Origin: Ruminococcus sp.
GTDB lineage: Bacteria > Bacillota_A > Clostridia > Oscillospirales > Ruminococcaceae
Assembly: GCA_017418765.1 (NCBI GenBank)
Contig: JAFOMV010000225.1
Span: 1 to 8,673, forward strand
DNA: 8,673 nucleotides
Reading direction: 5' to 3'
The position numbers and the translations under genes are program-made. Of this stretch, positions 1 through 6,218 are shown in pieces (the first letter of the stretch is position 1; each line of letters begins with the position of its first letter). Under the pieces are notes generated by a model. The model ran no database searches, was not told the origin of the DNA, and saw nothing but the letters and a program-made list of their open reading frames with translations.

Positions 1-906
1 CTTATGATGGTATTTGGATGGTTCTCGAAAAGAGCAGGTCTGCTCGATGACCACACTACCGCTAAACTCAACAAATTCGTATTCCGCACACTTCTCCCTG
101 CACTGCTGTTCATGGACCTGTCAACGGCTGATCTCCATTCCGTGTGGGATGGCAGATTCATACTTTTCTGCGTAACGGTAACTTTGCTCAGCGTGGGTAT
201 AGCCTGCCTTTACTCCCTTATACACAAGGACAGGCATGAGCGTGGAGAGATAATACAGGCTTCATACAGAAGCAGTGCCGCAATACTCGGCATAGCATTC
301 GTGAAGAATATCTACGGCGAGGCAACTATGGCGGCTCTTATGATAGTGGGGACAGTGCCTATATACAATATCATCGCCGTGATAGTCCTTTCCCTCACTT
401 CTCCCGAAAAGGAAAAAGGCGGAGGCAAAAAGCTTTTCCTCAGCACGGCAAAGGGCATAGCGACTAATCCCATTATAATAGGCATAGTGCTCGGTATGCT
501 GTGGTCTGCGGCAGGTATACCACAGCCTGTGATACTGCAAAAATCGGTATCATATCTCGGAAATATGGCAACTCCGCTGTCGCTGATAGCTCTCGGCGCT
601 TCATTCAGGGCAGAGGAGGCTAAAGGCAGACTTCCGCTGGCGGCAGGCATAGTGTTCATAAAGCTGATACTTTTCTGCTGTATATTCCTGCCTGCGGCGG
701 TACATATGGGCTTCAGAGGCGAAAAGCTGATAGCTGTGCTTGTTATGCTTGGAAGTGCGACTACGGGAAGCTGTTTCGTCATGGCGAAAAACTTCGGACA
801 TAAAGGAGACATCACAGCCCTTGCGGTAATGCTTGCAACTCTTTGCAGTGCCTTTACGCTGACAGGATGGCTGTTTTTGCTGAAAACAAAGGGATATATC
901 GGATAG
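1..906 (+). CDS. AEC-family (auxin efflux carrier-like) permease, 5' end cut by window edge
   Basis: Polytopic inner-membrane transporter of the AEC family, whose characterised members export auxin or carry small carboxylates such as malate. The substrate here cannot be read from sequence. The frame is open from base 1, and about 301 residues are visible. The visible start runs straight into the family's usual post-helix-1 pattern (GLLDD, then KLNKFVFRTLLPALLF, residues 12-36 counting from the ATG at base 4). Most of helix 1 and the true start, perhaps 15-20 residues, therefore lie upstream of the window. Further family signatures are the NP-containing helix (ATNPIIIGIVLGML, about 153-166) and the LGNMATPLSLIALGASF segment (about 185-201). 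Several hydrophobic helices follow, to the C-terminal GYIG. The ATG codons at 4 and 7 have no visible ribosome binding site and are probably internal. The glycosyltransferase gene follows 32 bases downstream. Confidence 0.85.
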   Translation, partial: LMMVFGWFSKRAGLLDDHTTAKLNKFVFRTLLPALLFMDLSTADLHSVWDGRFILFCVTVTLLSVGIACLYSLIHKDRHERGEIIQASYRSSAAILGIAFVKNIYGEATMAALMIVGTVPIYNIIAVIVLSLTSPEKEKGGGKKLFLSTAKGIATNPIIIGIVLGMLWSAAGIPQPVILQKSVSYLGNMATPLSLIALGASFRAEEAKGRLPLAAGIVFIKLILFCCIFLPAAVHMGFRGEKLIAVLVMLGSATTGSCFVMAKNFGHKGDITALAVMLATLCSAFTLTGWLFLLKTKGYIG

Positions 907-927
907 TACGATATCACTTATAATATC

Positions 928-933
928 AGGAGG
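928..933 (+). promoter_or_regulatory. Ribosome binding site of the glycosyltransferase gene
   Basis: AGGAGG lies five bases before the ATG at 939, and this fixes the start. No promoter-like pair is evident in the 32-base gap after the transporter stop, so read-through from upstream is the simplest reading. Confidence 0.8.
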
Positions 934-938
934 TAAAT

Positions 939-2711
939 ATGGATACATCACAGAATAATAACGAAATAAAAGAGACAGCATCAGAAAAGACCGCTGAAAG
1001 CCCTGTCAGCACCGGCGGCAGGAAAGAAGCCGTATTGGACAGACTTGCGGCACATCCGTATATTATGGCATTTGTTTTATGTATGGTCCTTACACCGTTT
1101 TGCTTCGGAGGACTGAACTATGTGCCGTCTTATGCAGTACCTGTCACAGCGATACTGCTGGCGGCTGTGTCGGCATTTCTCATTGCACGAAGATGCTACA
1201 GGGCTCATTCACCCATCCATAAATACGTGCTATGGCTGTCAGCGGCAGGAGCAGCGGCGGCAGTCGGCTCGGGCGCTTATCTCAGGTCTGAAAACAAAGC
1301 GGCATGGATAATGCTTGGCGGAAGCTGGATATTGCTGGCTGTTTACAGCCTTGTCTATAACGAAAAGATAAAGCATAAGCTGAACTCAATGCTCATTATC
1401 GGTCTGGGATTCATGATGAAGCTGAGCTATGTGCTTGGAACAAGTGTATACTCCCGTCAGCATGACAACGGAGAATTTACGTTAAATGAACTTCGTCAGG
1501 GACATCTGGGATACATTGCCTACCTTTATCAGAATCATCACCTATATCCTGAGGATTACAGACAAATGCTGCAATACTGCCATCCGCCCTTTCATCACAC
1601 TATTTCGGCGGTGTGGGTATACATTATGCATGATATTTTCCGCATAGAAATTTCCGAAGCAGTTGAGTCCATACAGATGCTGACGCTTTTCTATTCGGTG
1701 ACTATAGTTATCTCGGCTTATTATATTTTCCGTTATTTCGGGCTGGAGGGCAGGAATCTGTACATTCCCCTTGCCATAACATCCTTCCATCCCTGCTTTA
1801 CTTTCCTTGCTTCACTGATAAATAACGATCCGCTTATGTGGGCGCTGGTGATGGGTGCGATGGTAAACACGCTGAAATGGTACAGAGAGCCGTCACTTAA
1901 AAGGATAATGTACATAAGCCTCTGCATAGGTCTTGCCATGATGACAAAGGTATCTGCGGCACTTGTCGCACCGCCTGTAGCTATCGTATTTCTTGCGGTA
2001 TTCATACGTGATATTAAGACCTCATGGAAGAAGCTTCTGGGACAGTTCATTTCATTCGGCGCAGTATGTATACCTCTCGGAATGTGGTTCCCTGTGCGTG
2101 GACTGGTAAAATTCGGCATACCTCTTAACTATGTGCAGGAGCTTCCTAAGGGGCTTGAACAGGATATCAGCGGCATATCCTTTGTTAAGCGTATCACCGA
2201 TCTCAGCCCTGTTCAGTTCAGGAACGTCTTTGAGAACTGGTACAGCGGTGAAGAGGCAGGAAGCTTCAACGAGCAGAATCCGCTTATCGCTATACTCAAG
2301 AACTCCATATTCAGCGAGTTCATAAGAGAAAGCAAATTTGACAATGCCAAGTATATGCTGCCTGTCTGCCGTGTGCTTTTCTGGCTGGGAGTATTTATCG
2401 CCGCAGCCGCCCTTGCAGCGATGATATACACCTTTGTAAAGGATAAGACTATGAACTGGGTATGCAAGGTCTTCTTCGGCTCGTTCTATCTGCTTCTTGT
2501 GGGCAATCTTTACATTATGTCAGCGAAATATCCCCTTGTGTGTACCATGAACTTCCGTTATCTCATGCCTGCGGTCATAATAGGTTCACTGTTCATAGGT
2601 ATGGCACTGAGAAGGCTCTCATCGAAAAAAGTCCAGCTTGCGGCAGGAGCAGCGGCAGCGGTATTCTCCGTGCTCTCAGCGGCAGTATATACATCAGTGG
2701 TTTGCCTCTGA
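939..2711 (+). CDS. GT39-like polytopic membrane glycosyltransferase (GT-C fold)
   Basis: A 590-residue integral membrane protein resembling bacterial family-39 (dolichyl-phosphate-mannose mannosyltransferase-like) glycosyltransferases. Such enzymes take sugars from lipid-phosphate donors on the outer face of the membrane and attach them to protein or envelope glycan. Residues 1-36 are a hydrophilic cytoplasmic tail. About eleven or more hydrophobic segments follow, beginning near residue 41. After the helix at about 150-168 comes a loop with SRQHDNGEF (172-180); Asp176 is the candidate catalytic acid of the first external loop. RQGHLGYIAYLYQNHHLYP and HPPFHH (215-220) follow. Later matches are INNDPLMW (294-301), MTKVSA (335-340) and the C-terminal NFRYLMP (538-544), all typical of this group. 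The start is set by AGGAGG five bases upstream. The gene converges on the FliB-like gene. Donor and acceptor are unknown; the fold and family are well supported. Confidence 0.85.
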   Translation: MDTSQNNNEIKETASEKTAESPVSTGGRKEAVLDRLAAHPYIMAFVLCMVLTPFCFGGLNYVPSYAVPVTAILLAAVSAFLIARRCYRAHSPIHKYVLWLSAAGAAAAVGSGAYLRSENKAAWIMLGGSWILLAVYSLVYNEKIKHKLNSMLIIGLGFMMKLSYVLGTSVYSRQHDNGEFTLNELRQGHLGYIAYLYQNHHLYPEDYRQMLQYCHPPFHHTISAVWVYIMHDIFRIEISEAVESIQMLTLFYSVTIVISAYYIFRYFGLEGRNLYIPLAITSFHPCFTFLASLINNDPLMWALVMGAMVNTLKWYREPSLKRIMYISLCIGLAMMTKVSAALVAPPVAIVFLAVFIRDIKTSWKKLLGQFISFGAVCIPLGMWFPVRGLVKFGIPLNYVQELPKGLEQDISGISFVKRITDLSPVQFRNVFENWYSGEEAGSFNEQNPLIAILKNSIFSEFIRESKFDNAKYMLPVCRVLFWLGVFIAAAALAAMIYTFVKDKTMNWVCKVFFGSFYLLLVGNLYIMSAKYPLVCTMNFRYLMPAVIIGSLFIGMALRRLSSKKVQLAAGAAAAVFSVLSAAVYTSVVCL

Positions 2712-2734
2712 AAAATCTTTTGAGAAAACAGTAG

Positions 2735-2756
2735 GGGGCGATGCCTACATCGCCCC
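2735..2756. terminator. Perfect 9-bp GC-rich hairpin in the convergent gap, possible terminator
   Basis: GGGGCGATG (2735-2743), loop CCTA, CATCGCCCC (2748-2756). It sits 23 bases after the glycosyltransferase stop and faces the FliB-like gene from the other side. Read on the minus strand the hairpin is followed by CTACTGTTTTCTC, a weak T-rich tail. Read on the plus strand it is followed by GTGCCTTTATG, with no real T run. It could end transcription of the minus-strand operon and, less well, of the plus-strand one. The same arms recur at 4768-4789, so it is also a copy of a repeated element. Confidence 0.5.
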
Positions 2757-2820
2757 GTGCCTTTATGATGTCTACATCGCCCCGTGCCTTTATGACGCCT
2801 ACATCGCCCCGTGCCTTTAT
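2740..2820. repeat. Three tandem copies of a 27-bp unit
   Basis: Copies lie at 2740-2766, 2767-2793 and 2794-2820. All share TACATCGCCCCGTGCCTTTA, starting at 2746, 2773 and 2800, exactly 27 bases apart. Only two positions vary, both in the first five bases of the unit (GATGC, GATGT, GACGC). The first copy supplies the right arm of the 2735-2756 hairpin. The unit is nine codons long, so open frames run through it on both strands. Those frames are low-complexity and lack a credible start, so it is read as non-coding. Near-identity suggests recent expansion by slippage or unequal recombination. Confidence 0.9.
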
Positions 2821-2859
2821 GTTGATCTATCGGACTGATGTGTGCATCAGCCCCTGCTG

Positions 2860-3843
2860 TTATAGGATAGGTATCCATGCTGTTTTTTCAAGATTATCCT
2901 CGTTATACTCTATTTCCTTTGAGTAGTTTTTGGCGATAGCCGCCATATTCGCTAAGGGCAGCTGATCATCCCTGCTGAGCTGACACTCCCACAGATAGTT
3001 TATGGTAAGGGTGCTGATGACCGTTACTGTTACAGGCGAAAGGATATCGCCGCTGAACACGCTTTTCATGAAGTATCTGAAAATGAAGTATGCGGCTATC
3101 CTGCGTGTCTCACTGAGAAAATGTCCTGACAGCGGCGTGACCTTATCGGTCAGCTCTGAACATTCACCAAGAAACGGCAGCCATTCGCTGCTCATAGGTT
3201 CGAGTTTTTTCAGCACAGGGAGCACATCCCTTATATCGGGCAGAGGGGCTTCGGGGAGCTCATCCCATGCAGGCAGGGCGTATACCTCCTCATCGGCGGC
3301 TTTCTGAACTGCAATGGCATAGCTTATCAGTCTGCCGAGACATTTCCGCATATCGCTGTCATGGGAGATATGGCGGATGATGGTATCACGTGCGGATATG
3401 AGCATATCGAAAAACTCAGGGTCAGGCTCATCACATTCTTCATCGGGGATGCAGGTCTCGGACAGGGACATATCCTCTGAGAGTATGAGCCTTGCGGCTT
3501 CCTCACAGCAAAGTCCGACACCGCCCTCCTTGATATTGCCGAACCATTCATAGTATCGTGGATGGTCAGTACATATCTGACAAAGGTGTTCTTCGCCCAG
3601 TTCGGTAAAAATATCGCAAAGCCCCTTTCCGTTAAGAAAGGGGCATTTTTCGTCATGGGTAAGAACGAACGAGCCTTCCCTGATATTTTCGCTGAGCCTT
3701 TTCCCGAATTTTCCGCCCACAGTCGAGTAATAGCCTGCGGTATCGCTGTCGATGTCTATTTCCCAGCCGATACAGCAGTTATCCGTGCATTTGTCTGCGA
3801 TACAGCGGAATTTCTCATAGTAGGATGGGGTGCGGAATATCAT
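2860..3843 (-). CDS. FliB-like lysine-N-methylase homologue (cysteine-rich)
   Basis: Resembles FliB, the enzyme that in Salmonella methylates lysine side chains of flagellin. The family carries conserved cysteines thought to hold a metal centre. Here Cys14, 19, 23 and 24 form C-x4-C-x3-CC near the N-terminus (FRCIADKC, then DNCCIGWEIDID). A second set follows: CPFLNGKGLC (67-76), LCQICTDHPRYYEWFG (87-102) and GLCCEEA (110-116). The C-terminal YFIFRYFMKSVFSGD and YSKEIEYNEDNLE segments also fit the family. At 327 residues it is somewhat shorter than I expect for FliB, but it looks intact. The ATG overlaps the stop of the carbamoyltransferase-like gene (ATGA), with GGAGG nine bases upstream, so translation is probably coupled. 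No flagellin or other flagellar gene is in view, so the substrate may not be flagellin. A general YkgJ-like metal-binding protein is the alternative reading. Confidence 0.75.
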   Translation of the reverse strand: MIFRTPSYYEKFRCIADKCTDNCCIGWEIDIDSDTAGYYSTVGGKFGKRLSENIREGSFVLTHDEKCPFLNGKGLCDIFTELGEEHLCQICTDHPRYYEWFGNIKEGGVGLCCEEAARLILSEDMSLSETCIPDEECDEPDPEFFDMLISARDTIIRHISHDSDMRKCLGRLISYAIAVQKAADEEVYALPAWDELPEAPLPDIRDVLPVLKKLEPMSSEWLPFLGECSELTDKVTPLSGHFLSETRRIAAYFIFRYFMKSVFSGDILSPVTVTVISTLTINYLWECQLSRDDQLPLANMAAIAKNYSKEIEYNEDNLEKTAWIPIL

Positions 3844-4682
3844 AGGGCAGCGCCTCCGTTCATGCAGTAAATGATAATTGCCTGCTGTACGGTAAGCAGG
3901 TGCTTTTTGAATGAATAGCCTGCGAAGTGTACCGAGTCGATAGCGTCAGCAGAGACTTCCTCGTTTCTGAAAAATGGCGGACACGGATTGAGTACAGCGC
4001 CCTTGTTAGCCATATCCATAGCCTTGCGTGTGACACGGCATTCGTCGGATTCATCGGAGATATACGCAGGTATAGAGTCGGTACAGACTATATCCCTGCC
4101 GCTGATGGCTTCATAGATATCGTAGTAAACAGGGATATCAGCCATCTCACAGCCCTCACAGCAGCACTGTACAAGGTCAAGGCCGAGGACGCTTGCGGCT
4201 TCTTTCCAGGACATTCCGATGTTGGCATTCTTGCCGCAGAAAAGGTACTTATCCTGTGTGAAGTCCTCACGCATCTTCGAGAGGGCGTAGAGGTCACTGA
4301 GTATCTCGCAGGGGTGATTGAAATCGGTCATGCCGTTTATAACAGGGACAGGTGAGTGTTCAGCCATTTCCTCCAGCTTTGTGATATCCTTGTGGCGCAC
4401 GATGAGCACATCCGCCCAGTTGCCGAGATATCCGCAGACATCGCAGAGAGCCTCTTTCTTATCGAGGGTCTCAGGGGGAAAGAGTATCGACTGTCCGCCG
4501 AGGAGCCATATGCCCTTTTCAAAGGTGACACGGGTGCGTATGCTGCTTTGCGGAAAGAACATGACTGCTGTTTTTTCATTGAGGAAGCCTTTGTATCCTC
4601 CGCTGCTGATTCTGTCTGCAATGCTGAAAATGTTGAAAATATCGTCTTTTGTCAGGTCGGTAAGTCGGATAAAGTCTTTCAT
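3840..4682 (-). CDS. Divergent aspartate/ornithine carbamoyltransferase-fold protein, specificity unknown
   Basis: A 280-residue member of the aspartate/ornithine carbamoyltransferase superfamily, shorter than typical ornithine enzymes (about 310-335). The N-terminal carbamoyl-phosphate half is recognisable: SIRTR at 47-51 (usually STRTR), KKEALCDV (75-82) resembling the 80s loop, VRH (95-97), and VPVINGMTDFNHPCE (112-126) ending in HPCE where HPxQ is usual. The C-terminal half departs from ornithine enzymes. TDSIPAY (201-207) replaces the DxxxSMG stretch, and NPCPPFFRNEEVS (232-244) replaces HCLP, looking closer to the HPGP..R.vEI of aspartate enzymes. QQAIIIYCM (266-274) lacks the arginine of ENRxHTxKA. 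CCCEGC (173-178) is an unusual cysteine cluster. The ATG at 4682 is preferred over an upstream GTG at 4715 because AAGAGGT lies seven bases before it. It is first in a coupled pair with the FliB-like gene. The superfamily is confident; the substrate is not. Confidence 0.8.
   Translation of the reverse strand: MKDFIRLTDLTKDDIFNIFSIADRISSGGYKGFLNEKTAVMFFPQSSIRTRVTFEKGIWLLGGQSILFPPETLDKKEALCDVCGYLGNWADVLIVRHKDITKLEEMAEHSPVPVINGMTDFNHPCEILSDLYALSKMREDFTQDKYLFCGKNANIGMSWKEAASVLGLDLVQCCCEGCEMADIPVYYDIYEAISGRDIVCTDSIPAYISDESDECRVTRKAMDMANKGAVLNPCPPFFRNEEVSADAIDSVHFAGYSFKKHLLTVQQAIIIYCMNGGAAL
3853..3857 (-). promoter_or_regulatory. Ribosome binding site of the FliB-like gene, inside the upstream CDS
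   Basis: On the minus strand GGAGG lies nine bases before the ATG at 3843. It sits within the last codons (Asn-Gly-Gly-Ala-Ala-Leu) of the carbamoyltransferase-like gene. This supports the start at the four-base ATGA overlap and suggests re-initiation after the upstream stop. Confidence 0.75.
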
Positions 4683-4689
4683 ATGATAC

Positions 4690-4696
4690 ACCTCTT
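4690..4696 (-). promoter_or_regulatory. Ribosome binding site fixing the carbamoyltransferase-like start
   Basis: AAGAGGT on the minus strand with a seven-base spacer to the ATG at 4682. The longer frame opening with GTG at 4715 has no comparable site and would add eleven residues that do not match the family, so the shorter protein is chosen. Confidence 0.75.
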
Positions 4697-4706
4697 GAAA
4701 TAAATT

Positions 4707-4728
4707 ATGGCGCACAGAAGTACGCCAT
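4707..4728. promoter_or_regulatory. Inverted repeat in the leader of the carbamoyltransferase-like gene
   Basis: ATGGCG (4707-4712), ten bases, CGCCAT (4723-4728), a perfect 6-bp inverted repeat. It ends ten bases before the ribosome binding site of the minus-strand gene. On that strand the right arm is followed by AATTTATTTC, so it could be an operator, an RNA leader hairpin or a weak attenuator. It does not resemble the arginine-repressor boxes I know. No function is claimed. Confidence 0.35.
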
Positions 4729-4750
4729 TCAGCCTGTCGGAAAAGGCATT

Positions 4751-4780
4751 TATATATTGTACGGCATGGGGCGATGTTAA
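4751..4780 (-). promoter_or_regulatory. Weak candidate promoter for the carbamoyltransferase-FliB pair
   Basis: On the minus strand TTAACA (4775-4780) lies 18 bases before TATATA (4751-4756); TATAAA two bases further on is an alternative -10. The -35 candidate falls in the loop of the 4768-4789 hairpin. This is the best pair I can see in the 114-base gap, but both hexamers are imperfect. Confidence 0.25.
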
Positions 4781-4789
4781 CATCGCCCC
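4768..4789. repeat. Second copy of the GGGGCGATG/CATCGCCCC hairpin, possible terminator of the LRR operon
   Basis: GGGGCGATG (4768-4776), loop TTAA, CATCGCCCC (4781-4789), the same arms as 2735-2756 with a different loop. It begins seven bases after the stop of the second LRR gene, the right place for a terminator. However, on that gene's strand the sequence after the stem is ATGCCGTACAATATA, not a T run. The T-rich side (TTTATTATT) lies on the plus strand, which has no gene reading in. It may be a dispersed palindromic repeat that works as a weak terminator or RNA stabiliser. Confidence 0.6.
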
Positions 4790-4796
4790 TTTATTA

Positions 4797-6218
4797 TTAC
4801 TTCTTCTTATCGCCGGGGACTATCTTCTCGTAGTTTTCCTCAGCCGCTTTTTCTTCGGCTTTTTTCTGAGCCTTCTTTGCGCTGCGGTCTGCGGACTTTC
4901 TGCCCTTTTTCATCAGCACCGCTGCGAGTATGATAACAGCCGCCGCAATTGCAGCCATCAGTATGATGAACAGGATACTGCCGAGATCGTGGCCGATAAC
5001 ATCACAGTTTATCTTGTTCTTCTTTGCGTATTTATGGGCGGCAGAGCCTGCGGTCACTCCCATAGTGAAGCCGTCGGTATCAATGATATTGCCGCTGTCG
5101 TCATAGGTCTTGCCGAAAGCCATTTCGCCTATGGTGTCAGCGCTTTCGGGGACGTTTATTTTTTTCAGGCTGTCACAGCCGATAAACGCCTTTTCGCCGA
5201 TGCTTTTAACTCCTTCCGGGATAACAGCCTTATCCATTTTTATGCAGTTGGCAAAGGCAAGAGCGCCTATGGATGATACGGTAGTAGGTATCTCAACGGA
5301 GGCAAGGCTCTCGTCAAAGGCAAAAGCCCATTCGCCTATGGTATCAAGTCCCTCGGAGAGGTCAGCCTTTTTCAGATTGGGACAGTATGAGAAAGCATAA
5401 TCCTCGATAACGGTGGTCTTGTCGGAAATAAAGACATTTTCTATGCGTCCGCAGCCTGAGAAAGCGCCTGACCTGATAGTGGTTATGTTGTCGGGGATGT
5501 AAAGATCACCCTCAAGGCTTGCAAGTCCACGATATATCACTGATTTTCTGCTGTCCATGAGGATGCCGTCAGAAACGGTGAATGAATCGTTGGCAGAAGC
5601 GTCGATATCCTGTATGGAGTACCACTCCTGAAAAGCAAGGGGACCTATGGTTTCAAGGGCGGCAGGAAGTCTGAATTTTTCAAGGCTGGTACATTCATAG
5701 AAAGCACCGTCGCCTATTTTTGTTACAGTATCGGGGATGTCTATGGATGTCATGTGGTCACACATGGCAAAGGCGTAGGATGGTATCTCCTTTACGGTCT
5801 CAGGGAGAGAGACATTTTCAAGTCTGCTGCATCCCATAAATGCACGTTCGCCTATATGTTCAAGTCTTTTCGGGAGAGTGACCTCTGAGAGCGATACACA
5901 GCCGAAAAAGGCATTATCGCCTATACTCTTTACAGAATCGGGGATATCAAGGGAGGATATACCTGTACAGTTGGCAAATGCGCCCTCACCTATGGCAGTA
6001 ATGGATACGCCGTTTCTTATGGCAGGTATCTCGGTAACTATCGTAGCTGTACACTTGGTTATGGTGTAAGAACCGTCAACTACTTCGTAAATAAAAGCAC
6101 CGTCTGAGAGTTCGCTCTCAGCGCCGGGAAGGTCCTCAGCAAAAGCAGGGAATACCGAAAGGGCAGATACGGCAGTTATCAAAGCTGCGGCTGCGGAAAT
6201 GAGTTTATTCAGCTTCAT
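4797..6218 (-). CDS. BspA-type leucine-rich-repeat surface protein, membrane-anchored, 473 aa
   Basis: Predicted extracellular LRR protein held by one C-terminal helix. Residues 1-27 are a signal peptide (MKLNK start, hydrophobic core, likely cut after PAFA). Residues 42-70 (FIYEVVDGSYTIT onward) are the usual N-terminal cap strand. LRR_5 (BspA) repeats follow with consensus I..IG..AF..C..L..v.lP..v. Their Ala-Phe pairs fall at 80, 103, 126, 149, 172, 195 and again at 252, 275, 298, 321, 344, 367, an exact 23-residue period broken by one insertion (about 200-240, with DGILMDSRKSVIY). A C-terminal cap (FTMGVTAGSAAHKYAKKN), a transmembrane helix (about 412-436) and a 37-residue Lys/Glu-rich cytoplasmic tail complete it. 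There is no LPxTG motif or dockerin. The ATG at 6218 is chosen over 6227 because GAGGAGG would abut 6227 with no spacer. It overlaps the upstream LRR gene by 14 bases. An adhesion role is inferred from the family. Confidence 0.88.
   Translation of the reverse strand: MKLNKLISAAAALITAVSALSVFPAFAEDLPGAESELSDGAFIYEVVDGSYTITKCTATIVTEIPAIRNGVSITAIGEGAFANCTGISSLDIPDSVKSIGDNAFFGCVSLSEVTLPKRLEHIGERAFMGCSRLENVSLPETVKEIPSYAFAMCDHMTSIDIPDTVTKIGDGAFYECTSLEKFRLPAALETIGPLAFQEWYSIQDIDASANDSFTVSDGILMDSRKSVIYRGLASLEGDLYIPDNITTIRSGAFSGCGRIENVFISDKTTVIEDYAFSYCPNLKKADLSEGLDTIGEWAFAFDESLASVEIPTTVSSIGALAFANCIKMDKAVIPEGVKSIGEKAFIGCDSLKKINVPESADTIGEMAFGKTYDDSGNIIDTDGFTMGVTAGSAAHKYAKKNKINCDVIGHDLGSILFIILMAAIAAAVIILAAVLMKKGRKSADRSAKKAQKKAEEKAAEENYEKIVPGDKKK

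Noticed and set aside
2740..2820. Possible CRISPR array in the tandem copies
   Set aside because: The 27-bp copies are directly adjacent with no variable spacers, and no cas gene is nearby.
2558..2926. Open frames on both strands through the 27-bp repeats (peptides repeating PTSPRAFM or KGTGRCRH)
   Set aside because: The unit is a multiple of three, so any frame free of stops stays open. None has a ribosome binding site or sensible composition, and they overlap the two genes on either side.
3927..4703. Long plus-strand frames opposite the carbamoyltransferase-like gene
   Set aside because: The minus-strand protein matches a known superfamily from end to end. The opposite frames have no family-like pattern and no start signal.
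4683..4715. Longer carbamoyltransferase-like protein starting at the GTG at 4715
   Set aside because: There is no ribosome binding site before the GTG, whereas AAGAGGT stands at proper distance before the ATG at 4682. The extra eleven residues also do not look like the family.
4707..5276. A 189-codon plus-strand frame with a leucine-rich hydrophobic start
   Set aside because: It is the complement of the Lys/Glu-rich tail and LRRs of the minus-strand gene. The hydrophobic run comes from reading AAG/GAA codons backwards (CTT/TTC). It has no ribosome binding site.
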